NCBI GenBank assembly: GCA_022559845.1 | Contig: CM040117.1 | Coordinates: forward strand, 79,744,559-79,808,558 | DNA from: Amorphophallus konjac | Taxonomy: Eukaryota; Streptophyta; Magnoliopsida; Alismatales; Araceae | Length of the DNA: 64,000 nucleotides | Direction of reading: 5' to 3' | The notes under the pieces: generated by a model | The model's input: only the letters and a program-made list of their open reading frames with translations | Told to the model about the DNA's origin: nothing | The model's database searches: none | Position numbers and translations under genes: made by a program | In this document: positions 34,240 to 44,562 of the stretch, piece by piece | Position numbering within the stretch: the first letter of the stretch is position 1 | How the letters are laid out: the number at the start of each line of letters is the position of its first letter

Positions 34240-34824
34240 CTAAAGGGAAGGAGCGTCTAACCACTGGACCACGATGGTCTCAATGGCGTGACTGAGAGGA
34301 AAGGAAAGTGAAGAAGCAAGCGATGCGAGAGCATCGACAAGAATATTCTGTGATCGAGGTGTGTGAATGTAAATCAATTTACGGAATTGCTTAGCCATGA
34401 GCGTGACCAAATCTTGATAAGGTTTAAGCTTAGGGTCACAGGTGCGATAAGTGGAAAGAACTTGACGCATCACCAACTGAGAATCTCTTATGATATTTAA
34501 GTATCACGTGCCCATGATATAGGCGTGCCTCAATCCGGCAAGGAGAGCCTCATATTTGGCGAGAGTTGATATGCGATGGGAATGGTCACCCCATATGGAG
34601 TGAGAAGAACAGTGCCTATCCCTCGACCCTTAGAATTGAGAGCACCATCAAAGTGTAATGACCAAAATGGGTGATGAGTGAGCACAACCAGGTGTTCATC
34701 AGGAAAATCATCCTGGATAGAATCTATATAAGGGATAGGTAAATGAGCCAGATGTTTAGCCATAGCATATCCCTTGATAGCTTTCTGAACGACGAAGGTA
34801 ATATCGAATTGGGAGAGAAAGCTC
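34240..34824 (-). pseudogene. Element B second RNase H
   Basis: Reads LHFDGALNSKGRGIG with the catalytic Asp of the second Tat RNase H, then in a shifted frame VLSTYRTCDPKLKPYQDL and ILVDALASLASS with a late Asp. A frameshift and loss of a short segment near 34500-34560 break it. At 34824 it is cut by the retroposed insert. Confidence 0.8.
34806..34824. repeat. Target site duplication (left) of retroposed insert, 19 bp
   Basis: GAATTGGGAGAGAAAGCTC here is repeated exactly at 35550-35568. The sequence is part of the RNase H coding region of B (SFLSQF on -). Confidence 0.93.
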
Positions 34825-35549
34825 AGCAATGTACAGACTTCAGTTAAGGGGAGCAATGTATAGACTTTTCGAATGCACAGGCTTCAGCGAAAGGCAGTGT
34901 ACAGACTACATAATGTATAGACTTTACGAAGCTGCAGTGCAAGGGGAGCAATGTATAGACTTTTCGAATGCACAGGCTTCAGCGAAAGGTAGTGTACATA
35001 CTACATAATGTATAGACTTTACGAAGTTGCAGTGCAAGGGCGTGAAATGTACATACTTCAGTGAAAGGGCGTGCAATGTACAGACTCCACGAAGCAGCTG
35101 CGTAAGGGCTGTACAGACTTCACAAATCTCACAATGTACAGACTTCAGACTTCAGAAACCTCACAAGACTTACAAACTAATACTTAGACTGTATAGACTT
35201 TAGCAGTTAAAGGATTGCAGTGTACAGACTTCCTAAAGCCTAGTCACTGAGTGTATAGACTTCAGCAATGGCGGGAGTGCAATGTCTAGACTTCACAGAA
35301 AAGGCTGTATAGACTCTACATGGCCAGGCACCGTGCGCCAATCTCTAGAGGATTATTCAATTTATTTACACTTGAATTCTCCTTGTATTTTTAGAGGCTT
35401 GGCCTCTTATGACTTTGCTCAAGTTTGGAAAATCAATAAAATAAAGCATCAAGTGGTGATTTGGTGGAGTGAGAATATTCCCTTCCTTTGGAATGGGGGT
35501 GCACTCTCCCTTCTTCCTGCTTGATGACTTGGGTTATATACAAAAAAAA
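34825..35549 (+). mobile_element. 725-bp retroposed insert with A tail and internal TGTAYAGACTT array
   Basis: Flanked by a 19-bp duplication and ending in eight A residues (35542-35549), the signature of LINE-type target-primed insertion. The first ~500 bases are an irregular array of TGTAYAGACTT units, about 17 by eye, with an ~85-bp segment duplicated at 34851 and 34936. The last ~200 bases are unique and contain AATCAATAAAATAAAG near 35430. No protein or pol III A/B boxes are clear. It could be a truncated LINE end, a SINE-like unit or a retrocopied transcript. Confidence 0.8.
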
Positions 35550-35568
35550 GAATTGGGAGAGAAAGCTC
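35550..35568. repeat. Target site duplication (right) of retroposed insert
   Basis: Exact copy of 34806-34824; the RNase H/RT frame of B resumes here. Confidence 0.93.
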
Positions 35569-36744
35569 TGCCAGCGAGCTAACCTACTAGAAAGGACGGG
35601 TTTCTCTAAAAGATAGCGAATTGGGTCCATTCTAGAGATCAACTTAACCTCATGGGTAAGGAAATAATGTTTGAGCTTCTGAGCTACCCAAACTAAGGCT
35701 CAGGTCTTCTCCTTGGCAGTATACTTTACTTCAGCAGGATTAAACAATCTAAAGATATAGTATGCTACCCTTTCCTTTCCTTCGTCGTCCACTTGAGCCA
35801 AGACAGCTCCTAGGGAGTCCTCGATAACAGAAATGTATAATATCAGGGGTTTCCCAGGGACAGGTGGTTGCAGAACCGGGGGATTAGATAGATAAACCTT
35901 AAGATCCTCGTAGACCTTTTCACATTGCTCATTCCATTCAAACTTGGCCCCCGCCTTCAACAATTCATAAAATGGGCGGCATCTTTGCGAGTGTTGAGAT
36001 ATGAACCTTCGAATAAATTGCAAATACCCAATTAGACCTCGGAGCTCAGTAATGTTCTTTGGTGGAGGCATGTCCATAACGGCCTTTGCCTTGTTCGGAT
36101 CAATCTGAATTCCCCGCTTGCTAACTATGAACCCTAGCAATTTCCCTGACGTAACTCCAAGCACACATTTCTTTGGATTCATTTTTAACTTGTACTCCCT
36201 AGCCCTTTGCAACACCTTGGCTAAAATGACGGGGTGTTCTTCCTTGGACCTCAATTTCACCAGAATATCATCCACGTAGGCTTCCATATACACATGCATC
36301 ATGTCGTGGAAGATAGCCATCATTGCCTGTTGATACGTGGCACCTGCATTCTTCAATCTAAATGGCATGACAACATAGCAGTATGTGCCCCAGGGCGTGG
36401 TGAACGAGGTTTTCTTTTGATCCTCGGGAGCAAGATGGATTTCGTTGTATCCAGAATAGCCATCCATAAATAAGAGGGCTTCATACACGGCCGTGTTGTC
36501 TACCAACACATCAATCTGAGGAAGCAAAAAATCATCTTTCGGACATGCCTTATTTAAGTCCCTGAAATCGATGCAAATTCAAATTTTTCCATCCTTTTTC
36601 ATCACAGGGACAATATTCGCCACCCATTGAGGATATAAGACAACTCTAATAAACTTGACCTTGTGTAACTTGTCCACTTCTTCTTTTATCCTTAAGGCCA
36701 TTTGAGGGTGGAATCTTCTTGATTTTTCGTTAACGGGCGTTGCC
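35569..36744 (-). pseudogene. Element B reverse transcriptase and first RNase H
   Basis: Contains VKFIRVVLYPQWVANIVPVM, FMDGYSGYNEI, MPFRLKNAGATYQQ (Arg for Gly in the MPFGLKNAG motif), and YVDDILVKLR with both catalytic Asp. The first RNase H (LILYISVIEDSLGAVLAQ) is the degenerate type. Stops at 36577-36579 (TGA where A has Arg, CGA to TGA) and 35698-35700 interrupt it. LISRMDPIRYLLEK precedes the duplicated SFLSQF segment. Confidence 0.86.
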
Positions 36745-38744
36745 CCTGGTTTAAGTACCAATCTATGCTCTACCAGAGTGGGGTCAAGGCCCGACATGTC
36801 CTCGTAGGACCAGGCAAATGAATCGCTATACTCCCTCAAAATCTTGATTAGCTCCTCTTCAACCTGAGGAGGGAGATTAGCAGAAATAATTATGAGCCTG
36901 GGATCCTCTTCAGTTCCAAGATTAATTTCTTTCATGGGTTCATCCACTGCTGACGACGGTTCATCGAATCTCTTCAAACCCTGCGCGTACAAATCAGCAG
37001 TGTCATCCATGTCACTATCCTCATCATCGATAGGGTCCTTCTCATCTATGATTTCATAAACCCCTAATCCATCATCGCTCCACACCCCGTCTAGCTCTTC
37101 ATCATCCTCCAAGATGATGGCTGTCTCTACAAACTTAGGACACCTAAGGAGGGTGTGACAACGCTGAGCAAGGTCCTGGAGGAACCTATCACGAATAGTT
37201 TTAGCATGACGCGTCATCGGGCGCGTAGCAAGTGTGGAAGGGTTGAAACACGACCCTAATTCACTAGACTCTACCGACTCTACTTCTCTAAGCTCAATAA
37301 GTCCTACATCTAACCTAGGGGATAGAGAATCTATAGGAAGGGAAACATGGGTCTCGTGCCCCTGGGGAGAATGCAGACAAAACATAGCATAATCTTCCAT
37401 TGAAATCTCCGTTTTAAAATTGACGTTTTTTTGGAGATCGGAGGAAATCACATAACAAGAGGGGTTAGAGGAGGAAGGAGGAGGAAGTTGGAGGGGGAAG
37501 AGAGATGGGAAGAGAACATCAAAGAATGGATCAGATGACGAAAACCACATTTGAGAAAGATCAGAGGAGGGAGTAAACATGGTTGAGAAATCAATGGGTG
37601 GGCAGCGCCCACATGCACATGGCACAAACAAAACTTCGAAGGGCCTTTCCTTGAAAAATAGATCGACCATGATAGGAGGCGAGCGGGGTATGGATTCCAG
37701 CTCTTGAAAAAGGGAGGCAAGGCGGGAAGGAGACCAAGAGAAGGTGACAAGGGAGGTCCCCTTTTCCCGTAGACTTGGGTAAACTGGCTCCGCTGGAGCA
37801 TACCTCACCAGCTGCATCTCTGGTTTCTTTGGACAGACTTCTTCTTTATAAAACAATCTTTCAAAACAACTGTAAAAATCTTCCATATCACCCACCAACC
37901 CCTTCGGTGGCGGCGGCGGGTCAACAACTGTACAAATGGCATCACTTCCCGTAGCAGAACAAGGCTGCATCAGCATCTTCAAAGTGCTATGCTGCAATGG
38001 TCCTTTCACAAAATGCTGACAATAGTCCAACGTCAGCGGCCCGGAATCTCCCAGAATTGACAATGCCAACTCTCGGTAGCCGATGCCTCTTCTGCTCATC
38101 TTCTTGCCCCTTGGGATGGGCGTAGTTCGCCCCTGTAACTGGGCTCCGAGACCCATGCCTGGCTGGTAACCTAGCTTCAGAATCATGTTCCAGTCCTTGG
38201 AGTCTCTGATCTTGGACTTGGCTCTGACGTTAATAGGTGTAGTGGCGGGCTTGTGTGACGCATATGCCCAAGGAAAATCCAAGTCCATCACAGAAAGGAC
38301 TGGCTTATTGCTCGGCCAGAGAGTCGACAGAATCTTGTCAGTAATAGGTTCAACTATTTGTATTGTGGAGATACTTTTAACCTTGACCACCCGCCCTTGA
38401 AATGGAAATTTGAGGTATTGGTGGGCGGTCGAAGGAATAGCATGTAGGCTGTTGATCCATGGACGGCCTAGAATAGCTTTAAACGTTGGATCAATATCTA
38501 GTACATAAAATTCCACAGCCATTGTGAGAGGCCCAAGCTCGGCCTGAATAGTCACGACCCCGTGGCATGCTCTCTTGGAGTTGTCGTAAGCAGCAATAGT
38601 CGTCGTAGTTGGCTTTAGCATGTCTTCAGAAATATTGCATGCATGCAGAGTGCTCAATGGACAGACATTTATCGACACTCCCATGTCCACTAGAGCTGCA
38701 TCGACTGCCACCTTATTTAATGTGATTGAAATGCAAAGTGGCAT
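36745..38744 (-). pseudogene. Element B protease, G-patch and linker
   Basis: The protease starts CISITLNKVAVDAALVDMG: Met replaces the Thr of DTG, so it is probably inactive. DPTFKAILGRPWINSLHAIP closes the domain. A G-patch (KLGYQPGMGLGAQLQG) follows at about residue 190-205. Then comes a linker with Pro/Ser-rich and acidic parts (EDDEELDGVW, DDEDSDMDDTADLYAQGLKR) leading into reverse transcriptase in the same frame (FAWSYEDMSGLDPT). The whole piece is one open frame of about 670 codons, better preserved than the same part of A. Confidence 0.82.
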
Positions 38745-39479
38745 CTAGCGTGCCTCAGGGGGTGCTAACTCTGACTCAGAAAAGGAAATAGATGGCCCCT
38801 TTGTGATAGTGGCCAATACCGACGGCAAACTATCTACCGCCACATCCTCGCTAATCATGACTTTCTGTAGAAAAGCCCTTATGGCATCTTGGTGTAGCAT
38901 GGACCTCTTGATTAACTCCAGGACTAAGATCATGGCTGGCATCTTGTCCAAGTGCTGTAACAAATCATATTTTATGTCAAGTAAGGGATCTGACTCTTCT
39001 GCTTTAACTGCTGAGGAAGGAATTGGGGGATTGGGTGCAGGTGCACCAGTAGAGGGGTAATTTCTCTTAAACAAGCGCCCGCTCCTGAGGGCAAGATTCT
39101 GTGCCCGCACAGCACTAGATGGACTCCCGATTGGCCCGGTGGGGTAAGTAGAAGGGATAAAAATGGGGGTCATGGTGGCGGAGGCGGGTCGAACAGGCCC
39201 TGGCGGAGGGATGATGGGTGAAAGGTTAATTGGAGGGGTGACAATGGAGGGTATGGAGGGTGATGGCGCGAGGATTGGTGGAATGGTGGGTAATGTGGTG
39301 GGTGTAATAGGTGACCTGGAGAGAATAGTGGGTGTGATGGGAGTTACAGTGGCGGGCCGAATGATGGAAGGAACATAAGGCGAAGGGGAGTTGGTGTATG
39401 TGTGGTGGAAGGCCAGAAGATGAGCGGGAGTCTCATCGTCGTAAGACCGCCCAGCGTTGGGAGCTGGGCGGTGAACCAC
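38745..39479 (-). CDS. Element B proline-rich gag-pol linker
   Basis: 244 codons. The N-terminal two thirds are Thr/Pro/Ile-rich (PTTLPTIPPILAPSPSIPSI); the C-terminal third has KYDLLQHLDKMPAMILVLEL and a block on mutants of the same type as element A (AIRAFLQKVMISEDVAV). It joins the protease frame directly. Same role as 15062-16036 in A. Confidence 0.6.
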   Translation of the reverse strand: MVHRPAPNAGRSYDDETPAHLLAFHHTYTNSPSPYVPSIIRPATVTPITPTILSRSPITPTTLPTIPPILAPSPSIPSIVTPPINLSPIIPPPGPVRPASATMTPIFIPSTYPTGPIGSPSSAVRAQNLALRSGRLFKRNYPSTGAPAPNPPIPSSAVKAEESDPLLDIKYDLLQHLDKMPAMILVLELIKRSMLHQDAIRAFLQKVMISEDVAVDSLPSVLATITKGPSISFSESELAPPEAR

Positions 39480-39894
39480 ATTTACTTGGGTCGGTGCCGG
39501 CAGCTGCTGTTATGGAGCGGGCTGGTGATTCGGCATGGGATTTTGGTGAATCCTGAGTTCAGGTGCAGGCTGCTGCTACTGGCGTTGCGGTTGCTGAGGT
39601 TGCTGCTGCTGCGGCGCTGGCTGCTGCGACCTTGGCGCCTGTCTTCTTCTCTCCTTGATGTCTTCTATCAACTTATGCATCTGGCCCAATCAATCCTTTG
39701 ACCTTCATGTAAATCATATACTAAATCACAGAATTGATAGCACCTTTCTATAGTGTGCCCAGGCTGCCGATGATATATGTAATACCGGGATTGATCGGCG
39801 GCCGAGTTCCAGTTCTAACGTTCCGAAGGGAGCTGAAGATCACCAGTGTACATCAGGGCTGAGAAAATATCTGGGAGAGTTTCGGGAAGTAGAG
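39480..39894 (-). pseudogene. Element B second copy of gag C-terminus
   Basis: On -, LPETLPDIFSAL-like sequence, then YYIYHRQPGHTIERCYQF and LVYDLHEGQRIDWAR. The knuckle has Tyr in place of the first Cys. A homologous block recurs at 41760-42000. Upstream it is cut at 39894/39895. Confidence 0.7.
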
Positions 39895-40346
39895 TGTAGC
39901 ACCCCAGAAATTTAAATAGAGAATAAATAGAAATAATTATAATTATTAGTCATAGAACAAATTATGAGAATTTAAATTTTAATAAAGTAATAATGGTATT
40001 TAGCTAAAATAATAATTAATGGGCATCAATGAAGGTATAACTAAATAATTGAGAAATAGAAATCGAATATATCCTTTTATTTATGGCTTAAATTGGAAAT
40101 ACAATCCAAGCATTTAAGGAATCGCATTCCAAAATATATTTATACATATACATATGTATAAAGACTTTCATAGGATCGAACCCGACTCTGATACCCGAGA
40201 CAACGATAAAATCTAATAAGACAGATAAATAAAAAAATTTAAGAAGTACTACCCTAATCAAACTCTCAATCGATATCATGACCCACCTACAACATAAGTT
40301 TAATACAACTCCATAGGAAATAGGCTTAGCTTAAGGCCAATGGGCC

Positions 40347-40348
<2 letters not shown>

Positions 40349-40438
<90 letters not shown>
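40349..40438. repeat. (AC)n(AT)n microsatellite
   Basis: About 27 AC units pass into about 18 AT units without a break. Confidence 0.95.
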
Positions 40439-40441
<3 letters not shown>

Positions 40442-40829
40442 AAACTATTAATAGTTATAAACTGCATATATAAGGTTTAGTAAAATGACAAATGGGTTTA
40501 GTTATATATATATATCATGATATATGAATAATAAATAAAACCCTTAATAACTGCTTGGTTTATATTAACATATATATATATTAAGGAGATTCTACCCATA
40601 TACTCTGGATAGGTCTACACAAGTATACATATAAATATATGGGGAGGCCTTAACAAATCTAACCCATGTACACATACAGGAGGCCAACAGAGAATAATGG
40701 GTATAATTAGATATATTTTAAAACAGCCCAAAACGTCGGATATATAGTTATATCCATAAGGCCTTAAACCCATAAAGACAGAACTCTTGCGATTATGTGA
40801 GGAGGCCAAAAGAAATACATAACTGAGAA

Positions 40830-40831
<2 letters not shown>

Positions 40832-40874
<43 letters not shown>
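40832..40874. repeat. (AT)n microsatellite
   Basis: About 21 uninterrupted AT units. Confidence 0.95.
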
Positions 40875-40876
<2 letters not shown>

Positions 40877-41190
40877 TATAACTCATCTAACAGCAACCTA
40901 ACCTCACGTATGTAATATAAAGTCATAGCCCACGTAATGGATATGTGTATATATATATACATACCCACAACCCAAAACCCAGTTATAGGTTCGACGTTGC
41001 ATAGGGAAGCCTTAGGGTTTTGAATACAGAAAGAGGATAGCGGTTGTAATTTCGAAAGGGTCAAGACTTATCATGATAGGCTTCACTCAAACAAGGACTC
41101 CGAGCTCGTATTAGGACTCTACGTAGGAAACCTTGAGGAAAGGGGTTTTATCCCTATAAATACACATGGCCTGACAATCGACAGAAGCTT

Positions 41191-41760
41191 TCATGCTCCT
41201 GCGTTCGTGTTGCTGCCTGAAAGGGGGTGTGGGGGAAATGATAGGAGCGGGAGTGGAGAAAAGGGGTTGCCATGAAAGGATAATGGGTGGAGGGTTAGCT
41301 GTGGATATGGTGATAGCGGGTGCGAGTGGAGGTGTAAGGGTGAGCGGAAGTGTGGGCAGAGGGCTAGTCGTAACGATGACAGCGGGGGTGAGCAATCGGC
41401 GAGAGATGGGTGGTGGAGTGGGAGTCGATGGAAAAATAAGTGGTCTAGTAGGCGGAGGAGAGTTTGTGTGTGTTGGTGTAAGGATGGTGGGAGTGGAAGG
41501 ATTGCGGTAGTTGTGGTGAGGGCCATGACTTGTGATGTAGAGCCATCATCGTCAAAGGACCACCCGGCATCAGAAGCTGGGGGTTAAACTACATTAACCT
41601 GAGTTGGTGTCGGCGGCTGAGGCTGCGGAGAGGGAGGATGGTTCAGCATTGGGTTCTGATGGATCCCCAGGTCTTGAACCGGCTGCTGTTGCTATTGCGG
41701 CTGCTGCTGCGGCTGCGGTGCCTGTTGTTGCTGCACTTGCTGCCTCGGCGCCTGCCTTCT
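41191..41760 (-). pseudogene. Element B first copy of proline-rich linker, truncated
   Basis: Pro/Thr/Leu-rich frames on - match the general composition of 38745-39479, and the + strand sequence near 41545-41620 parallels 39425-39505 (Asp-Asp coding repeat, GGTCGGTGCCGG against GTTGGTGTCGG type). It ends at the AT-rich block. Confidence 0.5.
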
Positions 41761-42918
41761 CTTTTCTTTAATTTCTATAGTAGCCCTATGCATTTCGGCC
41801 CAATCAATCCTCTACCCTTCATGGAGGTCGTAGACCAAGTCTCTGAATTGAAAACACCCTTCAATAGTATGTCCCAGCTGCCTGTGGAGCATGCAGTACT
41901 TCGTCTGATCAATGGCCGGGTTCCAATTGGGCCGTTCCGGAGGGAGTTGTATTGCATGAATGGACATAAGAGCTGAGAAGATGTCCGTGAGGGTTTCTGG
42001 CAGAGGTGGGTACTGGGCTGTCTTCGGAGCTGGGCGCCTGTTGTTGTTGTTGTAGCCATTGGGTGGAGGGACATTATGGTATTGTAGAGGCCGTGGAGGT
42101 TGTTGTGGAGCAGCAAAGGTGTTTTACGAAGTGGCAAAGGTGTTTTACGGACTATTTTACGGGGTGTATTGAGTGTTACGGGAGTTCTGGGAGAAGCGAA
42201 TTTGGTTATTTGGGTCGGCGGAGGGAAAGCTAACGGCTTGCACTTGCTCATTTGTTTGGACTCCCTCGGTAACAGGCCCTTGAAGTTTCTTATGGTATTT
42301 GGGCTTTTGGTTTTCAAAAAGTGAATGAATAGGAGAGTCCTTGAATAGGGTTTGGATGAACCACGCCCGGCCATACAGTTGGTGCATGTTTGCTATGTTG
42401 TTCATGGCGAGAATGTTACGAAAGGTCGGAGTAGCATTGGAAATGAGTAGCTTGATATTCTCTTCCTCTGGAATGTGGCCTAGTACCCTGGCGGCCATCT
42501 GCCTCCATCTGTTGGCGTAAGTAGCAAACTCCTCATCGGGCTTCATTTTCTCGGCCACCAAATCTGTGAAGGAATATTCTGGGCCGACCCTGTCTTGAAA
42601 CCGCTGGATGAACTTGTCTTTCACTATCTTGAAACTCTCAGCATCTTCCAGTGGCAGAGAGTAGAACCATTCAAGCGCGACCCCATCTAACGATCGGCGG
42701 AACAGATACGCCATAAGGCGATCATCATATTGAAACTGGGCTGATTCATATAGAAAGTCCCTCACATGGATAAAGGGATTGCCGTTCCCATCATACTTGT
42801 GGTAATTGGGGAGCTCAGATTGCGGAGGGAATCTGATATTTTGAAAGCTCGGGACCGGAACATTTACCAAGGATTGTGGGCCAACCCTCTTCTGGAGGAA
42901 GTCAAGTTGTTGTTGCAT
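41761..42918 (-). pseudogene. Element B gag core and zinc knuckle
   Basis: From 42918 the gag domain reads GNGNPFIHVRDFLYES, SLDGVALEWFYSLPLE, FIQRFQDRVGPEYSFTDLVA and LAMNNIANMHQLYGRA, then stops at 42157. The C-terminal part, in a shifted frame, has LPETLTDIFSALMSIHA and KYCMLHRQLGHTIEGC, a C-x2-H-x4-H-x4-C knuckle like that of A. Confidence 0.82.
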
Positions 42919-43601
42919 GGCGGTCCATTTATCAAATAATTCTTGCTCCCTGGACAGATTAGGAATAGTGAAAGATGGAATCTGAGGAGCAGAGGGGTAA
43001 ACGGATGGAGGAGGTGGCCCATAAGAAGGATATTGGGCCGAAGGCCCACATTGGCGTGGACTTGGGATGCCCCTTACTGAGGGCGCATAAAATCGGATGG
43101 GCCAACAAGGACCTGCGACACCGATGGGTCGGTCATATGATGATCCGCCATAGAAGAAGGAGGGACAATGGTCTTTCCCCTATCCAAAAATTACTGGGCC
43201 GAACTAGAAGACTGGCCTATCTCGAGCTTAGAGAATTGAATGTTCCAAGGCCGAATCGGAGTGAGATCGATGGGCTGAACAGCGGGCCCGTCAACTCTAG
43301 GCTGAATAATGGAAGCATTGGACTGACTTTGCACAATCGTGGAAGGTGGGGTGTCGGACCCCTGCATGGCCTGATAAACAGCCTGAAGTTGGGTCGGATC
43401 CAATTGGGCCATCATTTGAAGAATAGAATTGGTGGAAGGAGGAGGAAGAGGTTGAGTGGATTGGGCACCCTCCACAGGGATGGAGGACGAAGGAGGGATG
43501 GTCCCCTCCCCGGAATGGAAGGAGATGACCCTAGAGGAATCCTCTCGAAGCCTTTGAGGAAGCGACCCCTCTTGGGAATGAGGGATATCAAAAGAGGCCA
43601 T
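42919..43601 (-). pseudogene. Element B gag N-terminal region
   Basis: From MASFDIPHSQEGSL at 43601 a Ser/Pro/Gln-rich frame runs to 43191 (ILQMMAQLDPTQLQAVYQAM resembles the ELTSEQLRAFQAIL block of A gag). A stop at 43191 and further frame changes separate it from the core at 42918. Confidence 0.65.
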
Positions 43602-44540
43602 GGTGGAGTCAAAGGGAGGATTGAAGTAGGACTTGGAAAAGGAATTGCCCCTAAGTGACGATGCTTCTAGAGATCAGAGGCAACTCCACATGCAATGAAA
43701 GACCTTACCAAAAAAATGCAAACAACACCAAACAAACACACAATGAGTGACTTAAGCTAGATTATTTTAACAAAGATGTAAGTGAAAAAGAGATAAAAAC
43801 ACTCAAGGTCAACCAAGTTATTTAGATGATGCAACAAGATTTCTTATGGTTTTATCCTTTAGAACCTGAGTGACTTGATTAAAATGATGCTCTCAACAAT
43901 AGGTTCCTAATAGGGGAAAGATATGTAGCTTGGTAGACTCTAAATGTAATCACTCCTTCACTTATGCAATCCTAGACATGGTGTGGGAAAGGTACAACCG
44001 GCCCGGCGCCCGTGTGGGAATCCACGGCTCGCGGGGACTTATGGAGGTGTCTGATGTGATCTCCTGGTCGGCCCCAAGGAATATGGGGATGAGAGGTTCA
44101 CACACCAAGGTAGGAAAATGCAATCTAATGTATGAATATATGAATGAACCTATGTGCACCGGAGTGCATGCAAATTCTAGCCTAAAAATCTAGCAATCAA
44201 ATATGAACACAATCATATGAATATGCAAATCAACCAAGGAGGAGACTAGATAGCACCCAAGCATGAAAATCACAATAGAAACTGTGGAAATAAACTACAC
44301 CTCGGGATGCGTACCTGTGTCGGAGTATGTGACGGTCTAGAATACCCGCGCCAGAAAATGTGACGGTCTAATAATAGACCGTTAATATTACGTAGCGCGT
44401 GACCGTAGGACCGTCAGAAGAGCCAGAGAACCAGAAATAGCAGGAAATAAAGGGAAAATCTGGGGAAAACACGGGCAAGCAGGGCAAACAAAGGACATCA
44501 TGTTTAACAGAGATTGAAAGCACGATTGGCACTAGACGTT
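43602..44540 (-). promoter_or_regulatory. Element B leader with palindromes near the primer site
   Basis: No gene. The part next to the primer site has a perfect palindrome ACGGTCTA-4 nt-TAGACCGT at 44363-44382 and half sites at 44330 and 44400-44415. The rest is A-rich. Confidence 0.6.
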
Positions 44541-44555
44541 CCACCGTGATCGCCA
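44541..44555 (-). other. Element B primer binding site, tRNA-Arg type
   Basis: TGGCGATCACGGTGG on -, identical to that of A, 7 bases after the LTR end. Confidence 0.78.
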
Positions 44556-44562
44556 AAAATTC

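Larger units (their letters stand above)
39895..41190. other. AT-rich block between duplicated gag parts of B, LTR-like left end
   Basis: It starts TGTAGCACCCCAG, like the start of an LTR on +, and has TATAAATA at 41156-41163 near its right end, but no matching CA end or target duplication was found. It contains a long (AC)n(AT)n run at 40349-40438 and an (AT)n run at 40832-40874. No coding potential. It may be a truncated LTR of another family. Confidence 0.45.

Noticed and set aside
42975..43658. 227-codon frame on +
   Set aside because: Arg/Gly-rich shadow of the gag of B on the other strand.
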